Source: Arthrobacter sp. FW305-BF8
GTDB lineage: Bacteria > Actinomycetota > Actinomycetes > Actinomycetales > Micrococcaceae
Reading direction: 5' to 3'
Assembly (NCBI RefSeq): GCF_021789315.1
Contig: NZ_CP084561.1
Coordinates: forward strand, 4,836,001 to 4,900,000
DNA: 64,000 bases
Part shown: positions 1-7,822 of the stretch, one piece after another
Position numbering within the stretch: the first letter of the stretch is position 1
Layout: every line of letters starts with the position of its first letter
Notes under the pieces: model-generated
What the model was told of the DNA's origin: nothing
The model's input: the letters and a program-made list of their open reading frames with translations, nothing else
The model's database searches: none
Program-made: the position numbers and the translations under genes

Positions 1-761
1 ACGTGGGCCGGCGCCTCGGCGGGTGCCTGGTGCGCCACACCTTCCAGCGTGGCTGCGGAGGCGGTGCCTCCACCGGCGGTGATTCCGGCGGCCACCTCTT
101 CAGCGAGCGACGGCGGGGCCACGCCATCCAGCGCACCCGCCACCACCTGCGTGGGTACGGTGATGCTGCCGAGCTGGTCGCGCACGTCGAAGCCTGCAAG
201 GGCCTCGCAGCAGAAGGCGTAGCTGAAGCGGTCGGCGTCGCGCAGGGCATGCAGGAGCCGGCTGCTGAGTTCGGGTTCGCGGTCCATGAACCCGGGTGCG
301 AACCAGCGTTCGGCCGAGCCCTGGATCATCACGGGGGTGCCCTGGGTGCGGACGGTTTCGGCACGTTCCAGCCAGCCCTCGGGGGTGCCGAGCTTGGCGC
401 CCGAGCACTGCACGGAGAGGCTCTTCAGCCGGTCACCGTGCTTGATGCCCAGCTGCAGGCCGGTGGCCCCGCCCAGGGAAACGCCGGCGTAGTGGAACTT
501 CTCGCCCGGGGCGATCGAGTCGACAAGTTCGACGACGGCGTCCGCCAGGTCCGGGACGCTGAAGGTTTCGGCGGCGGCGGCGGAGACACCGTGGCCGGGC
601 AGGTCCCAGGCGACGACGTCGAGATCCTTGCCCAGGAGCGAGCCGACCTGCGCCCACAGCACCGAGGAGGTGCCGAGCGACGGCCCGACGATCAGGAGCG
701 GTTTGTCCCCCAGCGTGCGCTGGGGGGAAAGCAGCACTGCCTTGACTGCTGGTTTAGCCAC
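1..761 (-). CDS. pcaD: 3-oxoadipate enol-lactone hydrolase (C-terminus cut by window edge)
   Basis: Alpha/beta-hydrolase that opens beta-ketoadipate enol-lactone to beta-ketoadipate in the cytoplasm. The reading frame is open from a GTG at 761 to the window edge, about 253 codons. The oxyanion region reads VGPSLGTSS (residues 25-33), the nucleophile elbow is GVSLGG (Ser95), and Asp212 (GALDGVAPP) and His244 (GVAHQAP) complete the triad. It is the last visible gene of the pca operon, 43 bp after pcaB. No in-frame ATG lies between the pcaB stop and this GTG. In some actinobacteria this domain is fused to 4-carboxymuconolactone decarboxylase (PcaL); the cut end prevents deciding whether this is PcaD or PcaL. 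Function is confident from motifs and context. Confidence 0.93.
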   Translation of the reverse strand, partial: MAKPAVKAVLLSPQRTLGDKPLLIVGPSLGTSSVLWAQVGSLLGKDLDVVAWDLPGHGVSAAAAETFSVPDLADAVVELVDSIAPGEKFHYAGVSLGGATGLQLGIKHGDRLKSLSVQCSGAKLGTPEGWLERAETVRTQGTPVMIQGSAERWFAPGFMDREPELSSRLLHALRDADRFSYAFCCEALAGFDVRDQLGSITVPTQVVAGALDGVAPPSLAEEVAAGITAGGGTASAATLEGVAHQAPAEAPAH

Positions 762-804
762 GGGAATCTCCGTTTCCGTCTGGTTCAGTTGAGGCTGGTT
801 CGGT

Positions 805-2253
805 TTAACTAAGCGCAAAATCCGGGAAGGCGGCCAGGATCCGCCGCGAGATCTCGGCAGCCTGTCCGAGGTAGCTGGCAGGGTCGAGCAGCTCCTCCAG
901 CTGCGCGTCGGAAAGCGTGTCCGCGGGGACGGCCTCGCGCAGCAGCCGGCGGTAGGTTGCGGCCTGTTCGGCCGGCGGTGCCTGCAGCGTCTTGTCGACG
1001 ACGGCCTGCAGCTGCTGCTTCCCGTCACCGGATCCGTCGGTTCCGTTAACAGCAAGAAGCGGTGCCACCACGGCGGAGACGCCCTCGCTGAGGAGCAGCG
1101 GACCGGACAGGTCCAGGTTCCGCCGCATGCCGTCGGGGAAGACCTGCAGCCCCTCCGCGAGTTCCCGGATGTGGCCGGCGGCGCCGAGGGCCAGCGCGAG
1201 CAGCTGGCGCAGGGCCGGCCATTCGGTGTGCCATGCTCCGTCGGGGCGTTCGTCGTTGCAGGTTGCCGCGGCAAGGTGCACTTGCGCAGCTAGGCCGGGG
1301 GCCTGGAGGGCGGCGCTGCGGACCAGCACGGCCAGTACGGGGTTTTGCTTCTGCGGCATCGCCGAGGAAACTCCACGGCCCGGGGCGCGCGGTTCGGCCA
1401 CTTCGGCCACCTCGGGACGGCTCAGGAACAGGACATCCGCGGCAATCTTGCCAAGCGCGTCCACCACGGAGGCGACGGCGCCGCCGAGCGACGTCACGGC
1501 CAGCCGGTTGGTGTGCCATGGTGCCGGTGCGGCGGCGAGGCCAAGCTGTGCGGCCAGCGCGTCGGACAGTGCAAAGGGATCCGTGGCGGAGCCGGACGTC
1601 AGTACGGTCCCGGCCGCGAGCGTTCCCGCCGCCCCGCCGAACTGCACCGGCAGTTCCAGCGCCTCTAGCCCGCGTGCCGCGGCCGCCAGCCCGTGGAACC
1701 ATTGCGCCGCCCGAAGCCCGAAGGTGAACGGCAGAGAATGCTGGGTCAGGCTCCTGCCGACGCACAGCGTGTCCGCATGCTGTTCCGCCATGCGGGCGAG
1801 CGCCGTCGTCGTGCCTTTCACGTCGGCCAGCAGTGTCGCAACGGTGTTGCGGGCCACCAGCATGAGGGCGGTGTCAAGCACGTCCTGGCTGGTCAGCGAG
1901 GTGTGGACGGCTTTCGCAGCGCCCACGTTGGCCGTGTCCAGCGCCTTTACCTGTGCCCGGAGATCGGCCAGCAGCGGGATCACCGGGTTTCCCCCGCCCT
2001 GAGCGCGGCGGGAAATATCGCCGAGATCGTACCGGGAGGCGTCGGCAGCGTGGGCCACCACCGCAGCAGAGCCGTTGGGAGCAAGGTCGTGCTGCTCCAG
2101 CACAGCGGCCCAGCCGGCCTCGACGGCCAGAATCGCCCCGAGCACGGCCCGGTCACCGGTCAGTGCCGCCACCAGGGGCGACGCCAACACGGGGCTGAGC
2201 AGCCCATAGTCACCGTGAAGCCCGCCGCCTCCCGCTGCCTGGAACCCGGTCAC
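805..2253 (-). CDS. pcaB: 3-carboxy-cis,cis-muconate cycloisomerase
   Basis: Converts the ring-cleavage product of protocatechuate, 3-carboxy-cis,cis-muconate, to 4-carboxymuconolactone. It is 482 residues and belongs to the fumarase/aspartase superfamily. The superfamily signature is at residues 296-305 (SSAMPQKQNP), and the substrate-binding TSLTSQD segment is near residue 120. Its ATG overlaps the pcaG stop in an ATGA junction, so the two are translationally coupled. It is slightly longer than many PcaB proteins, with a variable C-terminal part. Neighbours pcaG and pcaD carry out the preceding and a later step. Confidence 0.95.
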   Translation of the reverse strand: MTGFQAAGGGGLHGDYGLLSPVLASPLVAALTGDRAVLGAILAVEAGWAAVLEQHDLAPNGSAAVVAHAADASRYDLGDISRRAQGGGNPVIPLLADLRAQVKALDTANVGAAKAVHTSLTSQDVLDTALMLVARNTVATLLADVKGTTTALARMAEQHADTLCVGRSLTQHSLPFTFGLRAAQWFHGLAAAARGLEALELPVQFGGAAGTLAAGTVLTSGSATDPFALSDALAAQLGLAAAPAPWHTNRLAVTSLGGAVASVVDALGKIAADVLFLSRPEVAEVAEPRAPGRGVSSAMPQKQNPVLAVLVRSAALQAPGLAAQVHLAAATCNDERPDGAWHTEWPALRQLLALALGAAGHIRELAEGLQVFPDGMRRNLDLSGPLLLSEGVSAVVAPLLAVNGTDGSGDGKQQLQAVVDKTLQAPPAEQAATYRRLLREAVPADTLSDAQLEELLDPASYLGQAAEISRRILAAFPDFALS

Positions 2254-2840
2254 TTTGCAGCGCCCCTGGTTCCGGTTCCTTCGAAGTCGAGGAAGACGGT
2301 TTCACCCTCACCCTGCAGGCGGATGTCCCAGGTGAGCCCGCCGTCGGCGTCGCGGCGTGCGATCAGGGTCCTGCGGCGCTCGGGATCCAGGGCGGACAGC
2401 AGCGGGTCCTTGGCCAGCGCGTCCTCGTTCTCCGGCAGGTAAACGCGGGTGAAGAGGCGGTTCATCAGGCCACGGGCAAAGACCGCGACGGAGATGAAGG
2501 CTGCCGCACCGGGTTCGGTGGGGCCCGGGTTCACTGTGGTGAAGGTGTAGACGCCGGTGTTGCCCACGGCGCTGCGGCCGAAGCCGGTGAAGGTGTAGCC
2601 GTCCCGGACCAGCGAGCCGGTTTTGTGCACGATGTTGCCCTCCGAATCCGGCTGCCAGATTTCGAGGATGGCGTCCGGAACAGTGTGTCCGGCGCCGTCG
2701 TAGACGGTGCCCTGGAGGCGGATGGAGCCCGGGGATCCGGGCGCCAGCAGCTCGCGGTCCTTGTCGTAGGGCAGGGCGTAGCCGTAGAACGGGCCCACGG
2801 TCTGGCCCGGGGTGGGAACAAGCTTGGTGGAGTTACTCAT
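2250..2840 (-). CDS. pcaG: protocatechuate 3,4-dioxygenase, alpha subunit
   Basis: Structural subunit of the intradiol dioxygenase that cleaves protocatechuate between the two hydroxyls. From the chosen start it has 196 residues. The intradiol fold is recognisable from QTVGPFYGYALP near the N-terminus and the ILEIWQPDSEGN segment. A longer frame to 2870 exists, but the ATG at 2838-2840 overlaps the pcaH stop (ATGAGTAA), which is the usual coupled arrangement, and it starts MSNSTKLVPTPGQ like family members. The alpha chain lacks the iron-ligand cluster found in PcaH, as expected. Confidence 0.94.
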   Translation of the reverse strand: MSNSTKLVPTPGQTVGPFYGYALPYDKDRELLAPGSPGSIRLQGTVYDGAGHTVPDAILEIWQPDSEGNIVHKTGSLVRDGYTFTGFGRSAVGNTGVYTFTTVNPGPTEPGAAAFISVAVFARGLMNRLFTRVYLPENEDALAKDPLLSALDPERRRTLIARRDADGGLTWDIRLQGEGETVFLDFEGTGTRGAAK

Positions 2841-3735
2841 GGTCGTCACCTTCCGCGCCCAGCGCCTCATTCTCGGTCCAGGTCCGCTTGGAGCCCGTCA
2901 GGATGATGTCCCAGTTGTAGCCCAGCGCCCATTCCGGCTCGGTGAGGTCGTGGTCGTAGGTGGCCACGAGGCGGTCGCGGGCATCCTGGTCCACGATCGA
3001 CTGGTAGATCGGGTCCAGCGGGAAGAGCTGGTCGCCCGGGAAGTACATCTGGGTGACGATCCGCTGCGTGAACTCCTGGCCGAACAGCGAGAAGTGGATG
3101 TGCGCGGGCCGCCAGGCGTTGAGGTGGTTCTTCCACGGGTAGGCGCCGGGCTTGATGGTGGTGAAGCGGTAGGAGCCGTCCGGGCCGGTAATGCAGCGGC
3201 CCACGCCGGTGAAGTTGGGGTCCAGCGGTGCGGGGTGCTGGTCGCGCTTGTGGATGTAACGGCCGGAGGAGTTGGCCTGCCAGATCTCCACGAGCTGCCC
3301 GGCGACCGGCCTGCCGTCGCCGTCGAGCACGCGGCCGGCGACGATGATGCGTTCGCCCTGCGGTTCGCCGTTGTGCTGGATGGTCAGGTCCGACTCCAGG
3401 GCGTGGACGTCCTGGTGGCCGAACGCCGGGGAGTACAGCTCGATGGTTTCCGGGTCCGTGTGGTGCAGGCTCTTGGTGGGGTGGCGCAGGAGGCTGCTGC
3501 GGTACGGCGCGAAGTCCAGGCGCGGCTGGGTTTCCGGCGCCGCACCGTCCTTCAGCGCGCGGGCGTAGGCGTCACCGATGGCCTTGATCTCCGCGGTGAG
3601 ATCCTGCTGGGTTTCAACGCGCGGCGCTTCAGCGGGGACGTCTGCCGGGGCGGCCGGGGTTGCGGGTACTGCGTCCGACAGGTCCTCGGTCAGCGCGTCG
3701 GCGTTGTACGTTGCGAGATTCACGTCTTCAGGCAC
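2833..3735 (-). CDS. pcaH: protocatechuate 3,4-dioxygenase, beta subunit
   Basis: Iron-bearing catalytic subunit that, with PcaG, converts protocatechuate and O2 to 3-carboxy-cis,cis-muconate. It is 300 residues with an N-terminal extension of about 75 residues before the core. The four Fe(III) ligands of the family are placed with the classical spacing: Tyr160 (SGRYIHK), Tyr199 (GAYPWKN), His212 and His214 (RPAHIHF). The 39-13-2 spacing is identical to that of the Pseudomonas enzyme. It is 40 bp downstream of the dehydroshikimate dehydratase fusion in the same transcription unit. Confidence 0.96.
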   Translation of the reverse strand: MPEDVNLATYNADALTEDLSDAVPATPAAPADVPAEAPRVETQQDLTAEIKAIGDAYARALKDGAAPETQPRLDFAPYRSSLLRHPTKSLHHTDPETIELYSPAFGHQDVHALESDLTIQHNGEPQGERIIVAGRVLDGDGRPVAGQLVEIWQANSSGRYIHKRDQHPAPLDPNFTGVGRCITGPDGSYRFTTIKPGAYPWKNHLNAWRPAHIHFSLFGQEFTQRIVTQMYFPGDQLFPLDPIYQSIVDQDARDRLVATYDHDLTEPEWALGYNWDIILTGSKRTWTENEALGAEGDDHE

Positions 3736-3775
3736 AGCAGCCTCCTTTCAATCTGTGGTTGGAATCAGTGGTTGG

Positions 3776-5689
3776 TTACTTGGTCAGTTGGTGCAGGTGG
3801 TCGTACTGGACGGCGTGGCGCACCGGCGCGTTGGGGGCTCCGTAGCCGTCATAGTTGCCGCGGCGTTCCACCATCTCGAAGAACACGCTGCCCACCGTGG
3901 CAGTGTAGAAGTGCAGGAACTCGCCGTCGGCGTCGCGGTCATACAGCAGGTTGAGGTCCCGGAGCGTGTCCAGGAATCCGGGCTCGAGGTCAAAGCGGGC
4001 GTCCAGGTCCTCGTAATAGTTCTCCGGGATCTGCAGGAAGGCCAGTCCCCGGTCGCGGGCGGCGCGGGCCGTTGCCACCAGGTCATCCACTGCGAAGGCG
4101 ATGTGCTCCTGGTAGGTCTTCCGCGGGGCCGCCCCCGTGCCTGCGCCGTCCTGCTGGATCACCGGGGCCAGGTTCAGCACCAGGCGCACGTCCCGGTCTG
4201 AAGTCTGCATGACCTGCGACCGGACCAGACCGCTGGGGCTGGCGACCTCGGCGTACGGCTGCGGCTCCAGCGCCAGGGCACTCGTATAGAAGAGGACAGC
4301 CTCGTCGAAGTGCTGCCACGGCTGGGCCAGGTTCACGTGGTCGATCACCGCGGTCCGGGCACCGGACGGAACTTCCAACCCCTGCCCAAATTCAGCAGTC
4401 CAGGCGGCCGTACCGTCCGGGTTGCCCTGGCACAGGAAGATCTCGGTGGAGTCGGGGGCGGCGAAGCCCTGGAACACTTCCTCGTTGGCCTGGCTCTTCC
4501 GGGGAACGACGGGAGCCTTGAGCTGCTGGGCGCGGGCGGAGGCGATCACCGGGGAGTCGACGTCAAAGCCGAGGGCGGCGATGGCGGGTTCAGCCGCTGC
4601 GGGGGCCTGTTCGTTGATGATCACGCGGGCGTGCCCCATGGTCCAGAGCTGGACATCCTTGGTGCGGTGGCGGCCGTTGAACTCGAAGCCGAGCTGGCCG
4701 AGGACCTTTTCCAGCACCCCGGTGTCCGCGGCCTTGACTTCGGCGAAGTTGAAGCCGGCCGGCTCCGCCACCTGCGGGAGCGTGGCCAGTTCCATGGGAT
4801 AACGGCGGCGGGCAGGGGCCGTGGGACCACCAGCGACAGTACCAGGGGCGCCTCCGCCGTTGGCCGCAGTGTCCAGCCACTTGGCGCTCTGCTCCTCCAG
4901 CCAGATCAGCGACCGCATGGCGTCGACGGCGGTGCGTTCGACGTCGGACTGCCGGAAGACGTCGTTGAAGACCTCCAGCGACACCGGCCCGGTGTAGCCG
5001 GCGCGGACCACGTGGCCCATGAACTTGGCGAGTTCGAGCTGGCCCTCGCCCGGGAAGACGCGGTAGTGGCGGCTCCAGGAGAGCACGTCCATGGAGAGCT
5101 TGGGGGCGTCGGCCACCTGCACAAAGAAGATCTTGTCCGCGTTAATGTCCTCGATGGGCGCGGTGTCCCAGTCCCGGGACAGGATGTGGAAGGAGTCCAG
5201 GCAGGTGCCGAGGTTGGGGTGGTCCACCTTCTCCACGAGTCGGTGGGCGTGCTCGTAGTCGTTGACATACTTGCCCCAGGCGAGGGCCTCGTAGGCGACC
5301 TTGACGCCGTGCTGGCCGGCGAGGTCAGCCAGGGCGGCGAGCTGCGCGGCGCGGAGGTCGTCGTCGTCGATCGTGGCGGTGGCGACGTTGGTGCAGACCA
5401 GGATGGTGTCCATGCCCAGCCGGGACATGAGCCGGAACTTGGCCTCGGCCCGGCGGAGGTTGGCCGCGAGCAGGTCCTCGGTCACGCTGTCGAAATCGCG
5501 GAACGGCTGGTAGAGGTCCAGCGTGAGGCCCAGGTCGGCGGCCATTTTGCGGACGTCCTCGGGGCTGAGCGACGAGGTGACCAGGTCCTGCTCGAAGATT
5601 TCGATGCCGTCGAAGCCCGCGATGGCGCAGGCCTGCATCTTTTCCTTCAGCGTGCCGGAGAGGCAGACGGTGGCGATTCCGGTGCGCAT
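3776..5689 (-). CDS. quiC: 3-dehydroshikimate dehydratase fused to a 4-hydroxyphenylpyruvate-dioxygenase-like VOC domain
   Basis: Supplies protocatechuate to the ring-cleavage genes by dehydrating 3-dehydroshikimate. The 637-residue protein has two parts. Residues 1 to about 275 form a sugar-phosphate isomerase/epimerase-type TIM barrel with the metal-site residues spread over MRTGIATVCLSG, EALAWGKYVNDY, LGTCLDSFH and SLEVFNDVF. Residues from about 300 to the end form paired vicinal-oxygen-chelate domains like HPPD (IDHVNLAQPW, EHIAFAVDDL, FFEMVERRGNYDGYGAPN). This two-domain layout is known for bacterial QuiC1-type dehydratases. The role of the HPPD-like half is not settled; I infer that it is not a second ring cleavage. 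The start ATG shares one base with the upstream TGA. Confidence 0.9.
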   Translation of the reverse strand: MRTGIATVCLSGTLKEKMQACAIAGFDGIEIFEQDLVTSSLSPEDVRKMAADLGLTLDLYQPFRDFDSVTEDLLAANLRRAEAKFRLMSRLGMDTILVCTNVATATIDDDDLRAAQLAALADLAGQHGVKVAYEALAWGKYVNDYEHAHRLVEKVDHPNLGTCLDSFHILSRDWDTAPIEDINADKIFFVQVADAPKLSMDVLSWSRHYRVFPGEGQLELAKFMGHVVRAGYTGPVSLEVFNDVFRQSDVERTAVDAMRSLIWLEEQSAKWLDTAANGGGAPGTVAGGPTAPARRRYPMELATLPQVAEPAGFNFAEVKAADTGVLEKVLGQLGFEFNGRHRTKDVQLWTMGHARVIINEQAPAAAEPAIAALGFDVDSPVIASARAQQLKAPVVPRKSQANEEVFQGFAAPDSTEIFLCQGNPDGTAAWTAEFGQGLEVPSGARTAVIDHVNLAQPWQHFDEAVLFYTSALALEPQPYAEVASPSGLVRSQVMQTSDRDVRLVLNLAPVIQQDGAGTGAAPRKTYQEHIAFAVDDLVATARAARDRGLAFLQIPENYYEDLDARFDLEPGFLDTLRDLNLLYDRDADGEFLHFYTATVGSVFFEMVERRGNYDGYGAPNAPVRHAVQYDHLHQLTK

Positions 5690-6570
5690 CAGACGGCCAC
5701 CTCTTCGGCCGCGATGAGCTCGAGGAAGTGGGCGCGCATCCGGTCGGCGTCGGGCTCGAGTCCGGTGAAGATGCGGAAGGCGTCGGCGGCCTGGCCCACG
5801 GCCATGCGTCCGCCGTCGAGCACCTGGCAGCCCTTGGCCCGCGATTCGCGGACGAGTTCGGTTTCGATGGGGCGGTAGACGATGTCCGCCACCCAGTGCC
5901 GGGGCTCGACAAGTGCCATGTCCAGCGGCGTGCCGGGGTGGGCGGCCATGCCAACGGGGGTGCAGTGCACCAGGCCGTCGGCGGCGGGCATCAGCTGCGG
6001 CAGCTCCGCCGTCGTGCGCGCGGTGACGGTGCGGTCCGGGAAGAAGCCGGCCAGTTCGGCGGCGCGTTCGGCGCAGCGCGCCGGATCCATGTCCACGAGC
6101 TCCAGCGTCTGCACGCCGGCGGTGAGCAGGGCGTAGGCGACGGCGGATCCGGCGCCGCCCGCTCCCAGCTGCACCACGCGATCCAGCCTGGCGTCGGGGA
6201 GGCCGGAGGCGAGGGCGGCGGCAAAGCCGGAGAAGTCTGTGTTGTGGCCGATGAACCGGCCGTCCTGGATGACCACGGTGTTGACGGCGCCGAGGCGTTC
6301 GGCGTCGGGGGCGATCTCGTCGAGGTGCCCGAGGACCAGCTGCTTGCAGGGGTGCGTGATGTTCAGCCCGTTGAAGCCCATCCGGTAGGCGCTTTGCAGC
6401 AGGTCGCCGACGGCGGCGGCGGGCAGGTCGAGCTCGTGCAGATCGATGGGCCGGTAGAGGTAGCGGACGCCCTGGACGTCGCCTTCGCGCTCGTGCATGT
6501 GGGGCGTGAGCGACGGCATCACGCCATCCCCCACAAGTCCTATCAGGTAGGACTCGGCTCGATTGCTCAT
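5689..6570 (-). CDS. shikimate/quinate 5-dehydrogenase family protein (catabolic type)
   Basis: Oxidises shikimate to 3-dehydroshikimate (or quinate to 3-dehydroquinate) with NAD(P). It is 293 residues. The substrate domain carries NGLNITHPCKQ with the conserved catalytic Lys and HNTDFSGFAAAL; the Rossmann glycine motif is GAGGAGSAVAYAL. Its place as first gene of the quiC-pcaHGBD operon argues for a catabolic QuiA/QsuD-like role rather than biosynthetic AroE. A good SD (AAAGGAG, 8-nt spacer) precedes the ATG. No 3-dehydroquinate dehydratase gene is in the cluster, which favours shikimate as the natural substrate, though the housekeeping dehydratase could serve. Confidence 0.88.
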   Translation of the reverse strand: MSNRAESYLIGLVGDGVMPSLTPHMHEREGDVQGVRYLYRPIDLHELDLPAAAVGDLLQSAYRMGFNGLNITHPCKQLVLGHLDEIAPDAERLGAVNTVVIQDGRFIGHNTDFSGFAAALASGLPDARLDRVVQLGAGGAGSAVAYALLTAGVQTLELVDMDPARCAERAAELAGFFPDRTVTARTTAELPQLMPAADGLVHCTPVGMAAHPGTPLDMALVEPRHWVADIVYRPIETELVRESRAKGCQVLDGGRMAVGQAADAFRIFTGLEPDADRMRAHFLELIAAEEVAV

Positions 6571-6635
6571 GCGTGCGGCTCCTTTGACAACGGCACTCGG
6601 CCGGCTCGGGCGCCTGCTGCGCCCCGTGCTGGCCG

Positions 6636-6651
6636 GGTGATACGGATAACA
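6636..6651. promoter_or_regulatory. candidate CRP/GlxR-like half-conserved site
   Basis: GGTGATACGGATAACA fits the TGTGA-N6-TCACA plan with one good half-site (GTGA) and one degenerate half-site (TAACA). It lies between the IclR-type repeat and the first gene of the operon. A better match sharing GTGATACGGAT occurs at 33653-33668. Catabolite control by a CRP-type regulator is an inference. Confidence 0.3.
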
Positions 6652-6680
6652 GTACAGCAGAAGTTCATATGATGCACTCC

Positions 6681-6697
6681 TGTTCTAGATACGAACA
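6681..6697. promoter_or_regulatory. candidate IclR-family operator upstream of the catabolic operon
   Basis: A 17-bp inverted repeat TGTTCTAGATACGAACA with perfect 5-bp arms (TGTTC/GAACA) lies 111 bp upstream of the operon's first start codon, between that gene and the iclR gene. Its size and its GTTCG half-sites resemble known PcaR/PcaU-type IclR operators. Binding is inferred. Confidence 0.5.
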
Positions 6698-6729
6698 ACT
6701 CGGCTCCAAAGCACGTGCTGCGGCGCACC

Positions 6730-7596
6730 TTAGCGCTGCGGCAGCCGGGCGGAAAGCTCGACGGCGGCGGCCTGCAGCAGCGGAACCAGCGCCACCAGCG
6801 CCTCCATGCTGAGCCGGAACACCGGAACAGCAGTGGCCAGGGACGCAAACGCGGTGCCCTGGGAGTTGAAGACGGGCACCGCCACGGCCCGCATGCCCAG
6901 CTCGTTCTCCTCATCCATGACCGCGTACCCCTGCCGCCGGACCTTCTCGATCTCGGCGCGGAAGGCATCCCGGTCGGTAATGGACAGGGCCGTCAGCGGC
7001 TCCAGCGGGAGTTCCTCGAGCAGCCGTTCGCGGTCCTCGTCCTCAGCGAAGGCGACGAGTGCCTTGCCGACGGAGGTGGTGTGGAGCGCGCCGAGAAAGC
7101 CGGGGTCGCTGGTGACGCGGAAGGTCTGGGGGCCGTCCACCTTGTTTACGGTGAGGTGGTGCATGCCGTCCCGGACGGACAGGATGGTGGCCTCCCCCGT
7201 CTCCTCGGTGACCCGGCGCAGGATGGGCAGCGCCGTGCCGGCAAAGCCGTGGTGGTTGGAGACCCGCTGGCCAAGCTGGAAGATGCGCAAGCCCAGATGG
7301 TAGCGCCGGCCGTCCGGCTCGTAGTCCACAAAACCGTCGCGGGTGAGCGAGCCGAGGAGCCGGTAGGTGGTACTGAAGGGAAGGTCCGCGCGCCGGGAGA
7401 TCTCGGCCGCGCTGGCGCCGCGGGGCTCATCCCCCAGCAGGACCAGCAGTCCCAGCGCCTTGCCCACCATGTCGGTGCGGGATTCCCCCTTCGCTGACTT
7501 TGTTTCTACGGGGACGCCTGCTTCGGCGGGGGTATCTGCGGCCGCGACGGGGGTCCCTGGGGAGGCGTCTTCGCCTGTGGCTTCCTTCACACTCAT
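6730..7596 (-). CDS. IclR-family transcriptional regulator
   Basis: Probable regulator of the adjacent shikimate/protocatechuate genes. From the chosen ATG it has 288 residues. After a low-complexity N-terminal segment rich in Ala, Thr and Glu comes a winged helix-turn-helix (about residues 40-100; LGLLVLLGDEPRGASAAEISRRADLP is its start). A C-terminal IclR effector domain (about 115-285; DGMHHLTVNKVDG, TTSVGKALVAF, GYAVMDEENELGMRAVAVPV) follows. An ATG at 7614 is also in frame, but only the start at 7596 has a CAACAT hexamer 6 nt upstream that could be a leaderless -10. It is divergent from the MHS permease and upstream of the catabolic operon on the same strand. Confidence 0.9.
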   Translation of the reverse strand: MSVKEATGEDASPGTPVAAADTPAEAGVPVETKSAKGESRTDMVGKALGLLVLLGDEPRGASAAEISRRADLPFSTTYRLLGSLTRDGFVDYEPDGRRYHLGLRIFQLGQRVSNHHGFAGTALPILRRVTEETGEATILSVRDGMHHLTVNKVDGPQTFRVTSDPGFLGALHTTSVGKALVAFAEDEDRERLLEELPLEPLTALSITDRDAFRAEIEKVRRQGYAVMDEENELGMRAVAVPVFNSQGTAFASLATAVPVFRLSMEALVALVPLLQAAAVELSARLPQR

Positions 7597-7626
7597 AGCT
7601 CGATGTTGCCACAATGTGAGAGCTAT
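7595..7626. promoter_or_regulatory. inverted repeat in the iclR/permease divergent region
   Basis: ATAGCTC and GAGCTAT form perfect 7-bp arms separated by 18 bp, over the iclR start codon. A TTCTAGAT core just beyond it (7627-7634) is shared with the candidate operator at 6681-6697. I infer autoregulation, with weak support. Confidence 0.3.
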
Positions 7627-7692
7627 TTCTAGATCGTGAGCAAGTTTCTTGACAGGTGACTGCCCTCACAGCCATCATTGCTGTATCGCACA

Positions 7693-7716
7693 AGTAGCTC
7701 CCACCATGTGGCTACT
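7693..7716. promoter_or_regulatory. inverted repeat upstream of the MHS permease
   Basis: AGTAGC and GCTACT arms enclose a second short complementary pair (CCAC/GTG). It lies about 110 bp before the permease start. It could be an operator or a leader hairpin; nothing decides between them. Confidence 0.25.
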
Positions 7717-7822
7717 GTGTCCGGGTCTTTCCAAGGACCTCCAGCCGCCCCTCTCCCAACCAGGACTGCGGCCGCGACCCCTGATCTGTCCCGCGACAAC
7801 GTCGTCCCCCTGAAGGAACACC

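Noticed and set aside
3..812. Long open frame on the plus strand over pcaD
   Set aside because: Gly/Ala/Arg-rich shadow of the minus-strand pcaD frame, which has a complete catalytic triad and operon context.
4310..5878. 522-codon plus-strand frame
   Set aside because: Antisense shadow of quiC and the dehydrogenase gene; composition biased to Gly, Val and His with no domain.
7649..7654. Perfect TTGACA on the plus strand before the permease
   Set aside because: No acceptable -10 at 16-18 bp; not enough to call a promoter.
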